The position numbers and the translations under genes are program-made. 64,000 nt of DNA from Turritopsis dohrnii (lineage: Eukaryota > Cnidaria > Hydrozoa > Anthoathecata > Oceaniidae): contig BQMF02000062.1 in NCBI GenBank assembly GCA_027922465.2, forward strand, positions 558,001 through 622,000, given 5' to 3'. Positions within the stretch are counted from its first letter, which is position 1, and every line of letters begins with the position of its first letter. Positions 22,831 through 31,934 of this stretch are shown piece by piece. Under the pieces are notes generated by a model that saw nothing but the letters and a program-made list of their open reading frames with translations, had not been told where the DNA came from and did not search any database.

Positions 22831-23745
22831 ATGGCAGCAAAGCGAGCGTACGCACTTATTATCGTTGTGGTAATGATTTTAAATTTTGCAGTGAAGAAGT
22901 TCAGTTTTGTGTCTGGTGACACTATTGGGCTTGTTATTAGTGGAAAAGAAGAGGCTAGTCTTACATATGAGAACTATTTTATGTCGTCGATTTTTGTTAA
23001 TGGAAGAGAAAGGAACTTCTACCATAAATTCTCGCGACCAGGTATCTTCACATTACTTTTATTGCTAGCTGGTGACGTTCACCCTTGTCCAGGTCCTGAT
23101 AGAGTTATACCAGAATTAAGTGACCTATGTAAACGCCGTGGATTAACCATTTTGCACCAAAACTCGCGTGGATTGTTTTCAAACTTAGACTATATACGGG
23201 ATATTTTAGAAAATTTTAAAGTTGACATTTTAACTCTCAGCGAAACTCATATCACCGATGAGAATCCAAACTTTTTTAACATTCCGGGCTACACATTTGT
23301 CAACAAAAATCGTGCATCTGGAAAAGGTGGCGGAGTAGCCGCATATGTCTCAACCCAAATTAACTGGGTACGTCGTGAGGACATCGAATCTGATAATGCT
23401 GAAGTCATGTGGATCGAAATCATCCCAGAAAAGGCTAAAAGCTTCTTGATTGGCACCATATATAGACCCCCGGATACGTCCAAGTATCTTCCTAAGAACT
23501 TTAATAATACACTTAATGACATGTTAGAAACTGCAACATCTGAGTCGAAAGAAGTGATAATCCTTGGGGACGTTAATGTAAATTTTCTTAACAAATCTGA
23601 TAACAAAGCTTTTAAGGAGTTATTAACTTTATATGGCTTTGAACAGTTGATTAAGAAAGCCACTCGCACAACAACAGACTCGAAAACATTGATTGACATA
23701 ATTGCTAGTAATTGTGTCTCTACTATCACCGTCAATTTTAATTAG
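22831..23745 (+). pseudogene. LINE ORF, endonuclease half (interrupted)
   Basis: The first 100 residues include two hydrophobic segments and the motif GDVHPCPGP (about residues 81-89) preceded by LLLLLA, which resembles a 2A ribosome-skipping sequence, here with His and Cys where Glu and Asn are usual. The endonuclease follows, with ILHQNSRG, LSETH, YRPPD and ILGDVNVNF. The frame stops at 23,743-23,745 inside a short insertion; the remaining EN motif (GDHDMIG) lies beyond it, at about 23,911. The conserved EN residues visible are Glu of SETH and Asp/Asn of GDVN. Confidence 0.85.
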
Positions 23746-23880
23746 CCGAATTGGGCTAGTTGTACTCTCCTTTGAAATGTATTACTGCATTTCATCGGAG
23801 AGACGACATTTTTTTAACTTCTTTTTATTTTTGTATATTTCTAATTGACGTTAAATAAATTTTAATAATAATAATAATAT
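23736..23880 (+). mobile_element. Short SINE- or MITE-like insertion in the LINE
   Basis: About 140 bp with a small stem (CTCTCCTTTGAAATG...CATTTCATCGGAGAG) and a 3' (AAT)n tail (AATAATAATAATAAT). It separates two endonuclease motifs that should be contiguous. The AAT tail matches that beside the truncated LINE at 29,326, suggesting mobilisation by a LINE with an AAT-type tail. Edges are approximate. Confidence 0.6.
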
Positions 23881-23923
23881 ATCTGCTACTGACGTCATAC
23901 CATCGAGCATCGGAGACCACGAC

Positions 23924-26104
23924 ATGATTGGTTGCTGTAGAAAAATAAATCATCTAAAATTCAGATCTCGCACCATCAAAACACGAAACTTCAAAAACTA
24001 CGATTCTGAAAAAATGCGTGATGATTTGAAAAACGCCGACTGGTCGCCGATAGAAACTGTTAATGACGTCAACAAATGTTTATCATATTTCAATTCTGTT
24101 CTAAAAAATATTTTTGAAATACATGCCCCAACAATAACTAAACGCGTCCGTGGTAAAAACTCTCCCTGGCTAACAACAGCAATCAAGTCAGAAATGAACA
24201 CACGCGACAAACTATTACGTAGATCTCGAAGATCCAAGAAGGATGAGGATATCCTAGCCTACAAACAAAAACGAAATAAAGTGAACAATATGATCCGAAA
24301 ATCGAAAGCAAATTTCAATAAGCAACTTCTTCGGGAAAATTCTTCGGATCCTGACAGTTTCTGGAAGATTTTGAAAGCTGTATACCCATCCAAAGTTAAA
24401 AGTGAACTATCGTGTCAGCTATTTGAATCGGAAGGGAAACGTGTAGACGACCCAAAATCAATATCAAATGGTTTTAGTAATTTTTTCGCAAATGTTGCTA
24501 CTAAATTAAAGTCTAAAGCCTTCCCGTTATTTAATCTTGTATGGAGAAAGGCGAAAGAAATTCCTTGTCAATGCTACAGTACCTTTAGATTTACCTACAT
24601 ATCACGAGTAGAAGTTGAAAAGCATCTTCGATCAATCAAACGAAAGAAAGCTTCAGGACCAGATGATCTCCCTGGTTGTCTTTTGAAAGATGCAGCACCA
24701 GAAATTGCTGTACCACTTACCAGAATCATTAACCTTTCTTTGGAAACAGGGGTATTCCCTAGTGAATGGAAGATTGCTAAGACTGTCCCTATCTATAAAT
24801 CCGGAAACGTGACATTATATGATAATTATCGACCAATATCACTTCTTCCCATTTTGTCAAAAATCTTGGAGAAAGTAGTGCACGAACGTCTTATGAACCA
24901 CCTTGAAAAACTCAAATTACTATCAAAGACACAATTTGGATTTCGTAAGAATCGATCTACCGAATCCGCTGCTGTGCTGTTTGTAGATTCCATTCGGAAG
25001 GCAGCTGATAGGGGTGAGTTGGTTGGAGCTGTGTCTTTAGATTTAAGCAAGGCGTTTGATACCATCAGCCATGCCAATTTACTTGCTAAATTGCCTTGCT
25101 ATGGGATTAGAGAAACTGAACTTAATTGGATGACCGATTATCTTTTTGCTCGGAGACAACATGTCAGTTATAAAAACTCTCTATCCGATGTTGAATATGT
25201 TACTAGCGGGGTTCCACAAGGATCAATATTAGGCCCCCTCCTCTTTCTTATCTTGTTCAATGACATTGGAATGCAACTAAAACACTCCCGCATTATCAAG
25301 TATGCTGATGATTCAGTGATTTTTTTCGATCATAAGGATTTTTATGTAATCCAGAATTCCTTGAATGTTGACGTTGAATCCCTTGCACAATGGTTTGACG
25401 ACAATGACATGATTCCCAATTTAAAGCCCGGAAAGACTGAATGCATGTTATTTGGTACATCGCAAAAACTGTCAAAACTACCCAGCAAATACTTGAACAT
25501 AATGTTTCGACATAGAAAGATAAATACCACCAACACATATAAGTATCTTGGGAACAAAGTTACAAACACTCTTAGTATAAACGATCAATTTGACTCGAAT
25601 TATAAGAAATTTTCGAGTCGTTTAAATCTACTACGGAAACTTCGATTCTTGATGGATACTAAGTCTGCAACCACGATCTACCATAGTATTCTTCGTCCAA
25701 TTTTTGGATACTGCAGTGCCCTATCATTAAAACTAAACGAATCACAAAGATTAAAGCTGCAAAAGCTTACAACTCGTGCAACCAGTATAATCAGTCCTGA
25801 TGGAAGTGTTCTAATACCGTCGATAGAAAACATTAACAAATTGTCAACTTGTGTGTTTGTACATAAATGCATCTCGAAATCTACTTGCTCAAACTTTTAT
25901 AACTACTTCACCGAAATGAATCATAGACTCCGAACCAGAAATAATGGGATCAGTTTGGCTTTACCAAAAGTGAGAACGGAATTTGGAAAGTGTGGTTTTT
26001 ATTTCCAAGGTGCTACTCTTTATAACTCTCTACCGACTGACATTCGTAGAGAAAAAGATGTGAAAAAACTCAAAGATATGCTGAAAAAGCATTTTAGTGT
26101 CTGA
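23924..26104 (+). CDS. LINE reverse transcriptase half
   Basis: A 726-residue open frame covering the end of the endonuclease, a basic linker, and a full reverse transcriptase. Visible RT motifs in order are KKASGPDDLPG, YRPISLLP, KTQFGFRKNRST, SLDLSKAFDTI (first catalytic Asp), SGVPQGSILGPLLF and KYADDSVIFF (catalytic Asp pair). The C-terminal part has the conserved LRPIFGYCS and ends LKDMLKKHFSV. The listed start is only the first Met after the insertion and not a natural N-terminus. The frame is free of stops, so the element is probably young. Confidence 0.92.
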   Translation: MIGCCRKINHLKFRSRTIKTRNFKNYDSEKMRDDLKNADWSPIETVNDVNKCLSYFNSVLKNIFEIHAPTITKRVRGKNSPWLTTAIKSEMNTRDKLLRRSRRSKKDEDILAYKQKRNKVNNMIRKSKANFNKQLLRENSSDPDSFWKILKAVYPSKVKSELSCQLFESEGKRVDDPKSISNGFSNFFANVATKLKSKAFPLFNLVWRKAKEIPCQCYSTFRFTYISRVEVEKHLRSIKRKKASGPDDLPGCLLKDAAPEIAVPLTRIINLSLETGVFPSEWKIAKTVPIYKSGNVTLYDNYRPISLLPILSKILEKVVHERLMNHLEKLKLLSKTQFGFRKNRSTESAAVLFVDSIRKAADRGELVGAVSLDLSKAFDTISHANLLAKLPCYGIRETELNWMTDYLFARRQHVSYKNSLSDVEYVTSGVPQGSILGPLLFLILFNDIGMQLKHSRIIKYADDSVIFFDHKDFYVIQNSLNVDVESLAQWFDDNDMIPNLKPGKTECMLFGTSQKLSKLPSKYLNIMFRHRKINTTNTYKYLGNKVTNTLSINDQFDSNYKKFSSRLNLLRKLRFLMDTKSATTIYHSILRPIFGYCSALSLKLNESQRLKLQKLTTRATSIISPDGSVLIPSIENINKLSTCVFVHKCISKSTCSNFYNYFTEMNHRLRTRNNGISLALPKVRTEFGKCGFYFQGATLYNSLPTDIRREKDVKKLKDMLKKHFSV

Positions 26105-27085
26105 TTCAAAAGTATGTAATTGCGATTAGTCTACTTGATTCATAACCTAGGTCTGAGTTTGGAGATGGAGATTTTTTGAGTTCTTCTTTTACCTTTTGCT
26201 TTTCCTTTGCCCAGGTTTTTTAAATTTTTAAATTTTAAGGTTAATTACAGGACACACATTTATAACAGTTATTTATTTAGCTGAAGTGTTTATATCCTGT
26301 GTAAATATTCGTTATAAATAAATAAATAAAGACTGGGGTTTGCGATGAGCTACTCTTACAATCTGTAAAAGTAAGTCTCAAAAATCATATTAAAGATATT
26401 ATCATCAAAACGAAGCAGTCGGAAGCTATTCAAAGTATAAGTCAAGAGTGAGACACTTTATGTGTACTGCCCACTTCTTATGGCAAAAGTTTAAGTTAAA
26501 ATATTTTATCCAGAATACTAGTTGATAATAGAAACCAGGTAACAATTTCACAAAAAACCTTGTTCTAATTTACTACAGATGAATTAAAACTTTCATTTTG
26601 AAGTGCTGGGTTAAGACATGAAATTGTTATCCTTGTTTGGTTAACCACAGCGAAAACAACAAATAGGGTAGACGGAGTAATGAAATATATACGCTACACA
26701 GCAAGGTTACTTTTATGCGAGATAATTTTGAAATCTTTTTTTTAAGTTTAAAACTATTTGATTTCTTTATTTATATTTATTAATTCGTCAATATCATCCT
26801 GAGAAACTAAATTGCTTTTTAAAATCTGTTTTATACTGTAATTCCTTTCACTCAAGCAGAGGGGAGCTCCTTCGTTTATCTTTTTTATCAAGAAACTATT
26901 ATGCTATAAACTTCAAATTTTTTCATTTGTTGATGTTTCAGCCATATTTAATTCATTTAATTATTCGTAATTTTTATGCCGTTGACGTAATAATTATGTA
27001 TGTTAACCGCCAATTTTTAAAATTTTGAATTTGAATTTCTTCATACTAATTTTTCAACTGTCAGGGGTTGAACCCAGCTACTTCT

Positions 27086-28047
27086 CTGGAGGATAGAAAT
27101 GGATTCAAAGAAATGTTCAGGATGGGTGTCTCTGATTTCGAATTCATTCTAAACAAAATAGGTGACTTAATCTCCCCTAAAGAAAGACTAGGCGGGACTT
27201 TGCCTATTGAAGCAGATGAGAGACTTGCTTTAACTCTCAGGTATTTAGCGACAGGAGAAACTTTAAATTCGTTGAGTTTTCAGTACCGTATATCGTTAAA
27301 TGCAATCTCATATATTGTCTGACATCTGATTTCATAAGTGTCCCCAGTACGAAAGCGCAATGGCTGGAAATTTCGAAAAAATTTGAGGAGCGATGGAACT
27401 ATCCACGCGCTCTTGGTGCTATCGATGTAAAACACGTTCGGATTCAGAAACCAAAAAATGCTGCCTCTTTCTTTTACAACTACAAGCACACACATTTGGT
27501 AATTTTGATGGCTATTGTGGTCCCGAATATGAATGTCTGTACGCTGATGTTGGGTCAAATGGAAGGGTTGATGACTCGGGAATCTGGAATAAAGGCACTC
27601 TTCTGCAAGGAATACAAAATGGGTCTGTTGAGCTTCCAGATGATGAAAAGTCGCCTGATAGTGAAAATGCTCCCTTTGTCTTTCTCGGCGACGAAGCTTT
27701 TGTTCTTAAAAGATATTATGATGAAACCTTTTCCCCAGCAGGGTTTAAACGAGGAAAGAAGAATATACAATTATAGGCATTCTAGAGCTCGCCGGATTTC
27801 AGAAAATCTCTTTGGAATTTTAGCCAACAGATGGAGAATCTTTTTTACCATTATCAACCTTGAGCCGAAATACGTAGAAGATATTATCCTCGCTGCACTC
27901 ACACTCCATTACATTCTAATCAAAAGTTCGAATTCAGCCAATGTCTATCGTCCACCCAAGTTTGCCGATAACCTGTTGGAAGATGGAAAGATTGCGGAAG
28001 GGGAATGGCGTTTCTCAGAAAGACCTACGGAAACCTTTTATTCCTAA
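27086..28047 (+). pseudogene. PIF/Harbinger transposase, main part (frameshifted)
   Basis: The transposase resumes with RNGFKEMFRMGVSDFEFI and a helix-turn-helix-like ALTLRYLATGETLNSLSF, then needs a frame change near 27,320. Next comes the DDE core: GAIDVKHVRIQKP (first Asp), a frame change near 27,490, ECLYADVGSNGRVDDSGIW (second Asp region), APFVFLGDEAF, another frame change near 27,760, then SRARRISENLFGILANRWRI with the conserved Glu and the C-terminal helix. At least three frameshifts mean no active enzyme. HARBI1-type transposases bind subterminal repeats together with a Myb-like partner, whose remnant follows on the other strand. Confidence 0.85.
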
Positions 28048-28187
28048 GAAGTTCCTCGAACTGGTCACAATGCTTCCTTGGATGCAAAATCAGTAAGAGA
28101 CAAGTTCATGGACTATTTCGTAAATGATGGGACAGTCGAATGATAATGGAAGTATTGTAAACTACATCGTATATTTTAAAAAAATGT

Positions 28188-29124
28188 TTACTTATTGTTC
28201 AACATGTCCATATTATGTTTCACCTCCTTGACCATTAAAAAATGGCTGGTTTGATAAACGCCACCAGTTTCAGCCTCGCGTTGACTGCCGGAAGTACAAG
28301 GCATCAAATGGTGACCAACAAAAGATTGTGGCATGCCCCGATTATTGTACCCCTGCGAATCCATCAACATTTCAGCCTCAAATATGATGTCCGATTATTG
28401 TACCCCTGCGAATCCATCAACATTTCAGCCTCAAATATGATGTCCGAGATACGCTTTTCAGTCATCCTTCTTGTGCGTGGATCTAACTGTGACAGCCTCT
28501 CATCTACGTATAAACTAAAGCGGGAAACATTTGGGGTATTTGGTGGTGGTGGTGATGGTGCGTCTTTGGCAGCGGTCGCTTTGGAGGTTATCGCTTCCGT
28601 GCATTTCGTCAGCAAATCAAGCTTTTTTTTCCGCCAGGGTCTTCCTTTTTGGTGGTACTGATGAACTTTCTTGTTCTTTCTCAGACAGGTCTTTCTCATC
28701 CTCTGCACTTATTCTTTTCATAGTGTTTCTGCTTTTTGCTGTTTTGATAACCGGAATCAAAAACGCCAATTTGTCATAATGCGACCAACTACTACGATAA
28801 AGTTCATCGATACTTTGTCCACTATGGGTTGTTTTCTCTTTGTTGACCATCTCTCTCCCAAATTGCGCTCGCAAACCGTTTATTTTAGATTTGATTGGAT
28901 TTTCTTCCAACATGTCAATAAGCAAGGTGATCTCCTCGTCTATCCAATCTTTAGTTTTCTTAGCTGCCTTTGTTTTTGAAATTTTGCTTGATTCTTTCTT
29001 TGTCAACTTTTGGATAATCTCTTCAGCTTCTTCATTCGTCTTTGGTAACTCCTTCTTGTGTTTCTGAAGGTATCACCTTCTTGGTATTCATTGGTTTCCT
29101 CCTCTGAAGAGCTCATTTGTTTTT
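28188..29124 (-). pseudogene. Harbinger-associated Myb/SANT-like protein remnant
   Basis: A minus-strand frame starting near 29,115 (MSSSEEETNEYQ) is shifted near 29,030 into KKTKDWIDEEITLLIDMLEE, a typical SANT/Myb-like helix start. Basic and Ser-rich sequence follows, then a further shift near 28,620 and a C-terminal KKLDLLTKCTEAI...RRMTEKRISDIIFEAEML. PIF/Harbinger elements carry such a second gene, convergent with or divergent from the transposase. Two or more frameshifts and the 53-bp tandem repeat at 28,338-28,443 make this copy non-functional. Confidence 0.75.
28338..28443. repeat. 53-bp exact tandem duplication
   Basis: The unit beginning CCGATTATTGTACCCCTGCG occurs at 28,338-28,390 and 28,391-28,443 with no visible difference. 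It lies within the C-terminal part of the Myb-like remnant, so it is a recent slip or repair event in a dead gene. Confidence 0.92.
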
Positions 29125-29325
29125 AATGATCATCCTTCTCGCGTTACTTCAAAGAAAGCTCTCTTTGGTTTTGTAACATTCGATTGTCAAAAAAAACCAA
29201 ACATTTGAAACATTAAAAAATATTCGAAAAGCACTCCTTCTTAGTGCCTTTTTGCACTCGGCGCAGAGAGAGAATTTTGATATGTTGGACGAAAACTGCC
29301 TCAAATGCATTCAACATGAAATAAT

Positions 29326-29955
29326 AATAATAATAATAATTGTTTATATTTCAAGTTCCAAATATATTACATTGGCTCTTCTCCTGAAATAGCGTATGAA
29401 ATTGTGCATGATGTGTGTTATATAAACGAACGTGAAAATACAAATTAACACAACATTAATTATCAATATTTTGTCAATCAGCAATTGTTCTGGCAAGAGC
29501 TTTGTCGTGAAGGTATCTCTTGCATTTTCTGATGAAGTTTATAGAATTAATTTCATTACGTGTGTTCAATGGCAAATTGTTGAATACTTTGCTAGTTACG
29601 TCTAGAAATGAGTTCTTGATATTTGACGTCGGCAGTTTAAAATTTCCTGCATTTCGTAGACGTTCATTTGGTTCACGAAACCGATTCTGCAGATGTTCAG
29701 GCCAGTGCTCATCGTAGATAGATTTGTATGCTATTTTTGCTGCTGAAAACTCCATTCTTTCTTTGATCGGAAGCCAGTTTAGGTTGACGGTGTTAGAAGT
29801 TCTACTATAGTGGTTGGTGACGTAACTTGTTGCTGCATTCTGAAGTTTTTGCAGCCGTTTCTTCAATTCTTCGGACGATTCCATGAATACGATGTTGCAG
29901 TAGTCAAGTTTATTTACATGAAAAATAGCGAAATAGCGAAACACGGAAGCTTCCT
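29326..29955 (-). mobile_element. 5'-truncated LINE fragment
   Basis: A minus-strand fragment holding only the C-terminus of a LINE reverse transcriptase: LDYCNIVF, then KLQNAATSYVTNH, LNWLPIKERMEFSAAKIAYK and the tail RKCKRYLHDKALA. It ends in an AAT-type tail, seen as AATAATAATAATAAT at 29,321-29,340 on the plus strand. It differs from the LINE at 22,831 and has the common 5'-truncated form. It lies inside the right arm of the Harbinger element. Confidence 0.85.
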
Positions 29956-30090
29956 TTGATCTTGCCGAAAATGTTGGATGAAATGTTTGACGGCGATCAA
30001 ACTTCATCCAACACCATCCAACATGATTTTTTTCTTCTTTTTGAAACTTCTCAAATGGTTGAAAAAATGGTTGGCGTCATTTGTGAACAA
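29956..30090. mobile_element. Right end of the PIF/Harbinger element
   Basis: After the truncated LINE, ATGTTGGAT, CATCCAACACC and ATCCAACAT follow one another at 29,969-30,025, matching the subterminal sites at 21,736-21,795. A further TGCATTTGAGGCAG...CCAACAT block just before the LINE (29,285-29,312, complement) matches TGCATTTGCATGG...CCAACAT at 22,235. The exact terminus and target duplication were not resolved. Confidence 0.55.
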
Positions 30091-30220
30091 TCCCTAACCA
30101 TGCCAATACAAAAGTTTACGTCACAGTATTTTTACCAAGAAAATTTATATATGAGAAGAAAATTGATACATATAAAAAACAACTTTATAATGCGTTTACA
30201 TTTCTTCGATCCCAATTCTA

Positions 30221-31934
30221 CTAAGTGTCACACTGCCGATATTTTCTCTTATTACAGTCTATAATTTCACAAAGGTATATCTGGCCATGGTTACCACTAT
30301 ACCAGGTTGATAGTGCTGAGTCATACAGTTGAGAGCATGTAAAGCGAGTGCATTGAATATTGCTCTGTATTTTTCGACTTTTCTCGATGCGATCCAAGGT
30401 CATCTTTATTCTGTCTTGCAATGGCCAATTTGTTAAAGATGCCCTTTCATTTTGCCATTCGTGAGGACGCAATTTTCGTTTCACTGTGAGATAAGAAACT
30501 TTTGTATTTAGAAAAACCTTCCAAATAATTCTTTTTGGAATTGCTCAAGGAAGTTACAGAGCGAAATTTCAATACATTATCGAAAGAGGTGTGAAGAGGA
30601 CTTACACAGTAATTCGGTGCAATGCATATGACCACGCGAAACTGCCACTTGGATGGCTTCACCACCAGAAGGTAACATGTCTCGGTAGTCGACGCCACTT
30701 TTCAGAAGCGCGTCCACAATTTCATCATTGCCATGGAAACAAGAAATAAAAAGCGCAATCAGCATTCTCTTTTTGTCGTATTGTCCATCAGGAAGTTTAA
30801 TATTGTCGATTATTCCTAGAGTAAACATTAAACCAGTGGGCAAAATCGTCAAAAAGTCACTGCGACGAAGAGCATTTTTATTGAAATTGTGTGCATATTT
30901 CTATACTCCTTCGCAAAGATCTTTTAACAAATGTGCCGGCTGGGAATGATCTTCACCGAGAGCTTTTCGCCGTAGCTATAATAGATTCAGAAAGAAATCG
31001 AAAGACTGGCATTACTTAGAAGGGATTGCTTCCAAACATTGTTCAAAAAGTTTCATTCATCAAACTGTTGTGGTTACCTTGACAATTTCCGTCACGTGAC
31101 GCCTTAACTAATTGTATGTGTGTTTTCCATATACGTGCCCGAAGTTTTGCATCAGAAAGGATGTTGCAATCAGCTAACGTAGCCGAATTCACCAAATCAC
31201 ACTCGTCCAGGTAGAAAATCTGGAACAGTGATCTGAAATACACCAAAGGAAATGCATGAATATCTAAGAATCACGCCAATACATATCTTATCATCTCCTT
31301 ATACTTCTCCCGATACTTTGATACTTCTCCCGATACTTTGATACATTGCTCGGAATGTGCTTATCCGCCAAGCTGCGGTAATGTCATCGTCGAAAGTCTC
31401 TTGTTTTCGCTTGAATGAGCGAGGCACTGAGCAATGTTTTGCTTGTTTAACTAGTATTGCTCTAACTTCCCCAAAGGCTAGTAAGCAGTCAGTCGATAGC
31501 TTCTAATGGGCTGATACGCTGCTTTTAAAGTGCATCAGAGTGGAGTTCATGAAACGTAATGGAAGTCGAATACTTACCCCTACGTCATAGCTACAGTTCT
31601 TTGTATAACGAAAAAAATTCAACCCAGCAATACAACTATGGGGTATTGCATACAATGTCCCAAAGTTTTGAAACAAGATCAGAACAAAATCCCTTGGTGT
31701 AACACTTCATCTCACAAAATAGTTGATTGAAAAAGGAAGAAATAAAGACGTGAGGGATATAAGTTTGTTGGTTAGCTTTGATTCAAAATTTCGTATAGAG
31801 TCTTGACAATACCTTGGTATTCCTGTACGAACTTCTATCATTTTCTTTAGGTCAGCCACACAGACATTTTTGTCCAAGTTCTTAATGATACATCTCTCTT
31901 TGGAGTTTTCGAAAAAAACACGTACGCGTACCAT
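30221..31934 (-). CDS. Ubiquitin-like/ankyrin repeat protein (ANKRD60/ANKUB1-like)
   Basis: Exons read on the minus strand are 31,813-31,934, 31,078-31,232, an uncertain middle exon around 30,606-30,975, and 30,221-30,483. The first two join in phase and encode a ubiquitin-like fold (VRVRVFFEN, VADLKKMIEVRTGIP, then FQIFYLDECDLVNSATL and ARIW). The third gives ankyrin-type helices (ALFISCFHGNDEIVDALLKSG, here seen as HGNDEIVDALLKSG; EAIQVAVSRGHMHCTELL), joined by a clean GTAAGT donor to a basic tail (KRKLRPHEWQNE). This order is known for ANKRD60 and ANKUB1, whose function is poorly known. The middle exon contains a stop inside a MITE-like hairpin (30,857-30,918), so the gene may be damaged or may splice around it. 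Confidence 0.6.
30857..30918. mobile_element. Mini-hairpin repeat inside the ankyrin gene
   Basis: GTCACTGCGACGAAGAGCAT and ACTCCTTCGCAAAG bracket about 60 bp. The same design, with GTCACTACGAAGAAG and CTACTCCTTCGCAGTGA ends, occurs at 38,967-39,048 in a DHX9 intron. A single arm (GTCACTGCGAAGGAC) lies at 40,240. It introduces an in-frame stop if read as exon. Confidence 0.6.
31300..31342. repeat. 20-bp tandem duplication
   Basis: The unit TTCTCCCGATACTTTGATAC is present twice in direct tandem, in the first or second intron of the ankyrin gene. No function is suggested. Confidence 0.85.

Larger units (their letters stand above)
22831..26340 (+). mobile_element. Non-LTR retrotransposon (CR1/L2/Jockey-like LINE)
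   Basis: Nearly complete LINE. An apurinic-type endonuclease is followed by a reverse transcriptase, then a 3' UTR ending in a TAAA-type tail (ATAAATAAATAAATAAA near 26,312-26,330). It encodes its own retrotransposition enzymes: EN nicks the target and RT copies RNA from the nick. A single roughly 140-bp insertion breaks the EN domain, so this copy is inactive as it stands although the RT frame is open. The clade is judged by motif style only and needs a tree. Confidence 0.9.
22542..27085. mobile_element. 4.5-kb insertion splitting the transposase
   Basis: Flanked by the 11-bp direct repeat CTGGAGGATAG, this block carries the LINE described below plus about 290 bp on its left and about 740 bp on its right that do not belong to the LINE coding region. 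Near its ends GTAGCTGGGTACAAC (22,590) and the inverse GTTGAACCCAGCTAC (27,067) form an imperfect inverted pair. That suggests an outer element into which the LINE later jumped; the alternative is that all of it is LINE UTR. Confidence 0.6.
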
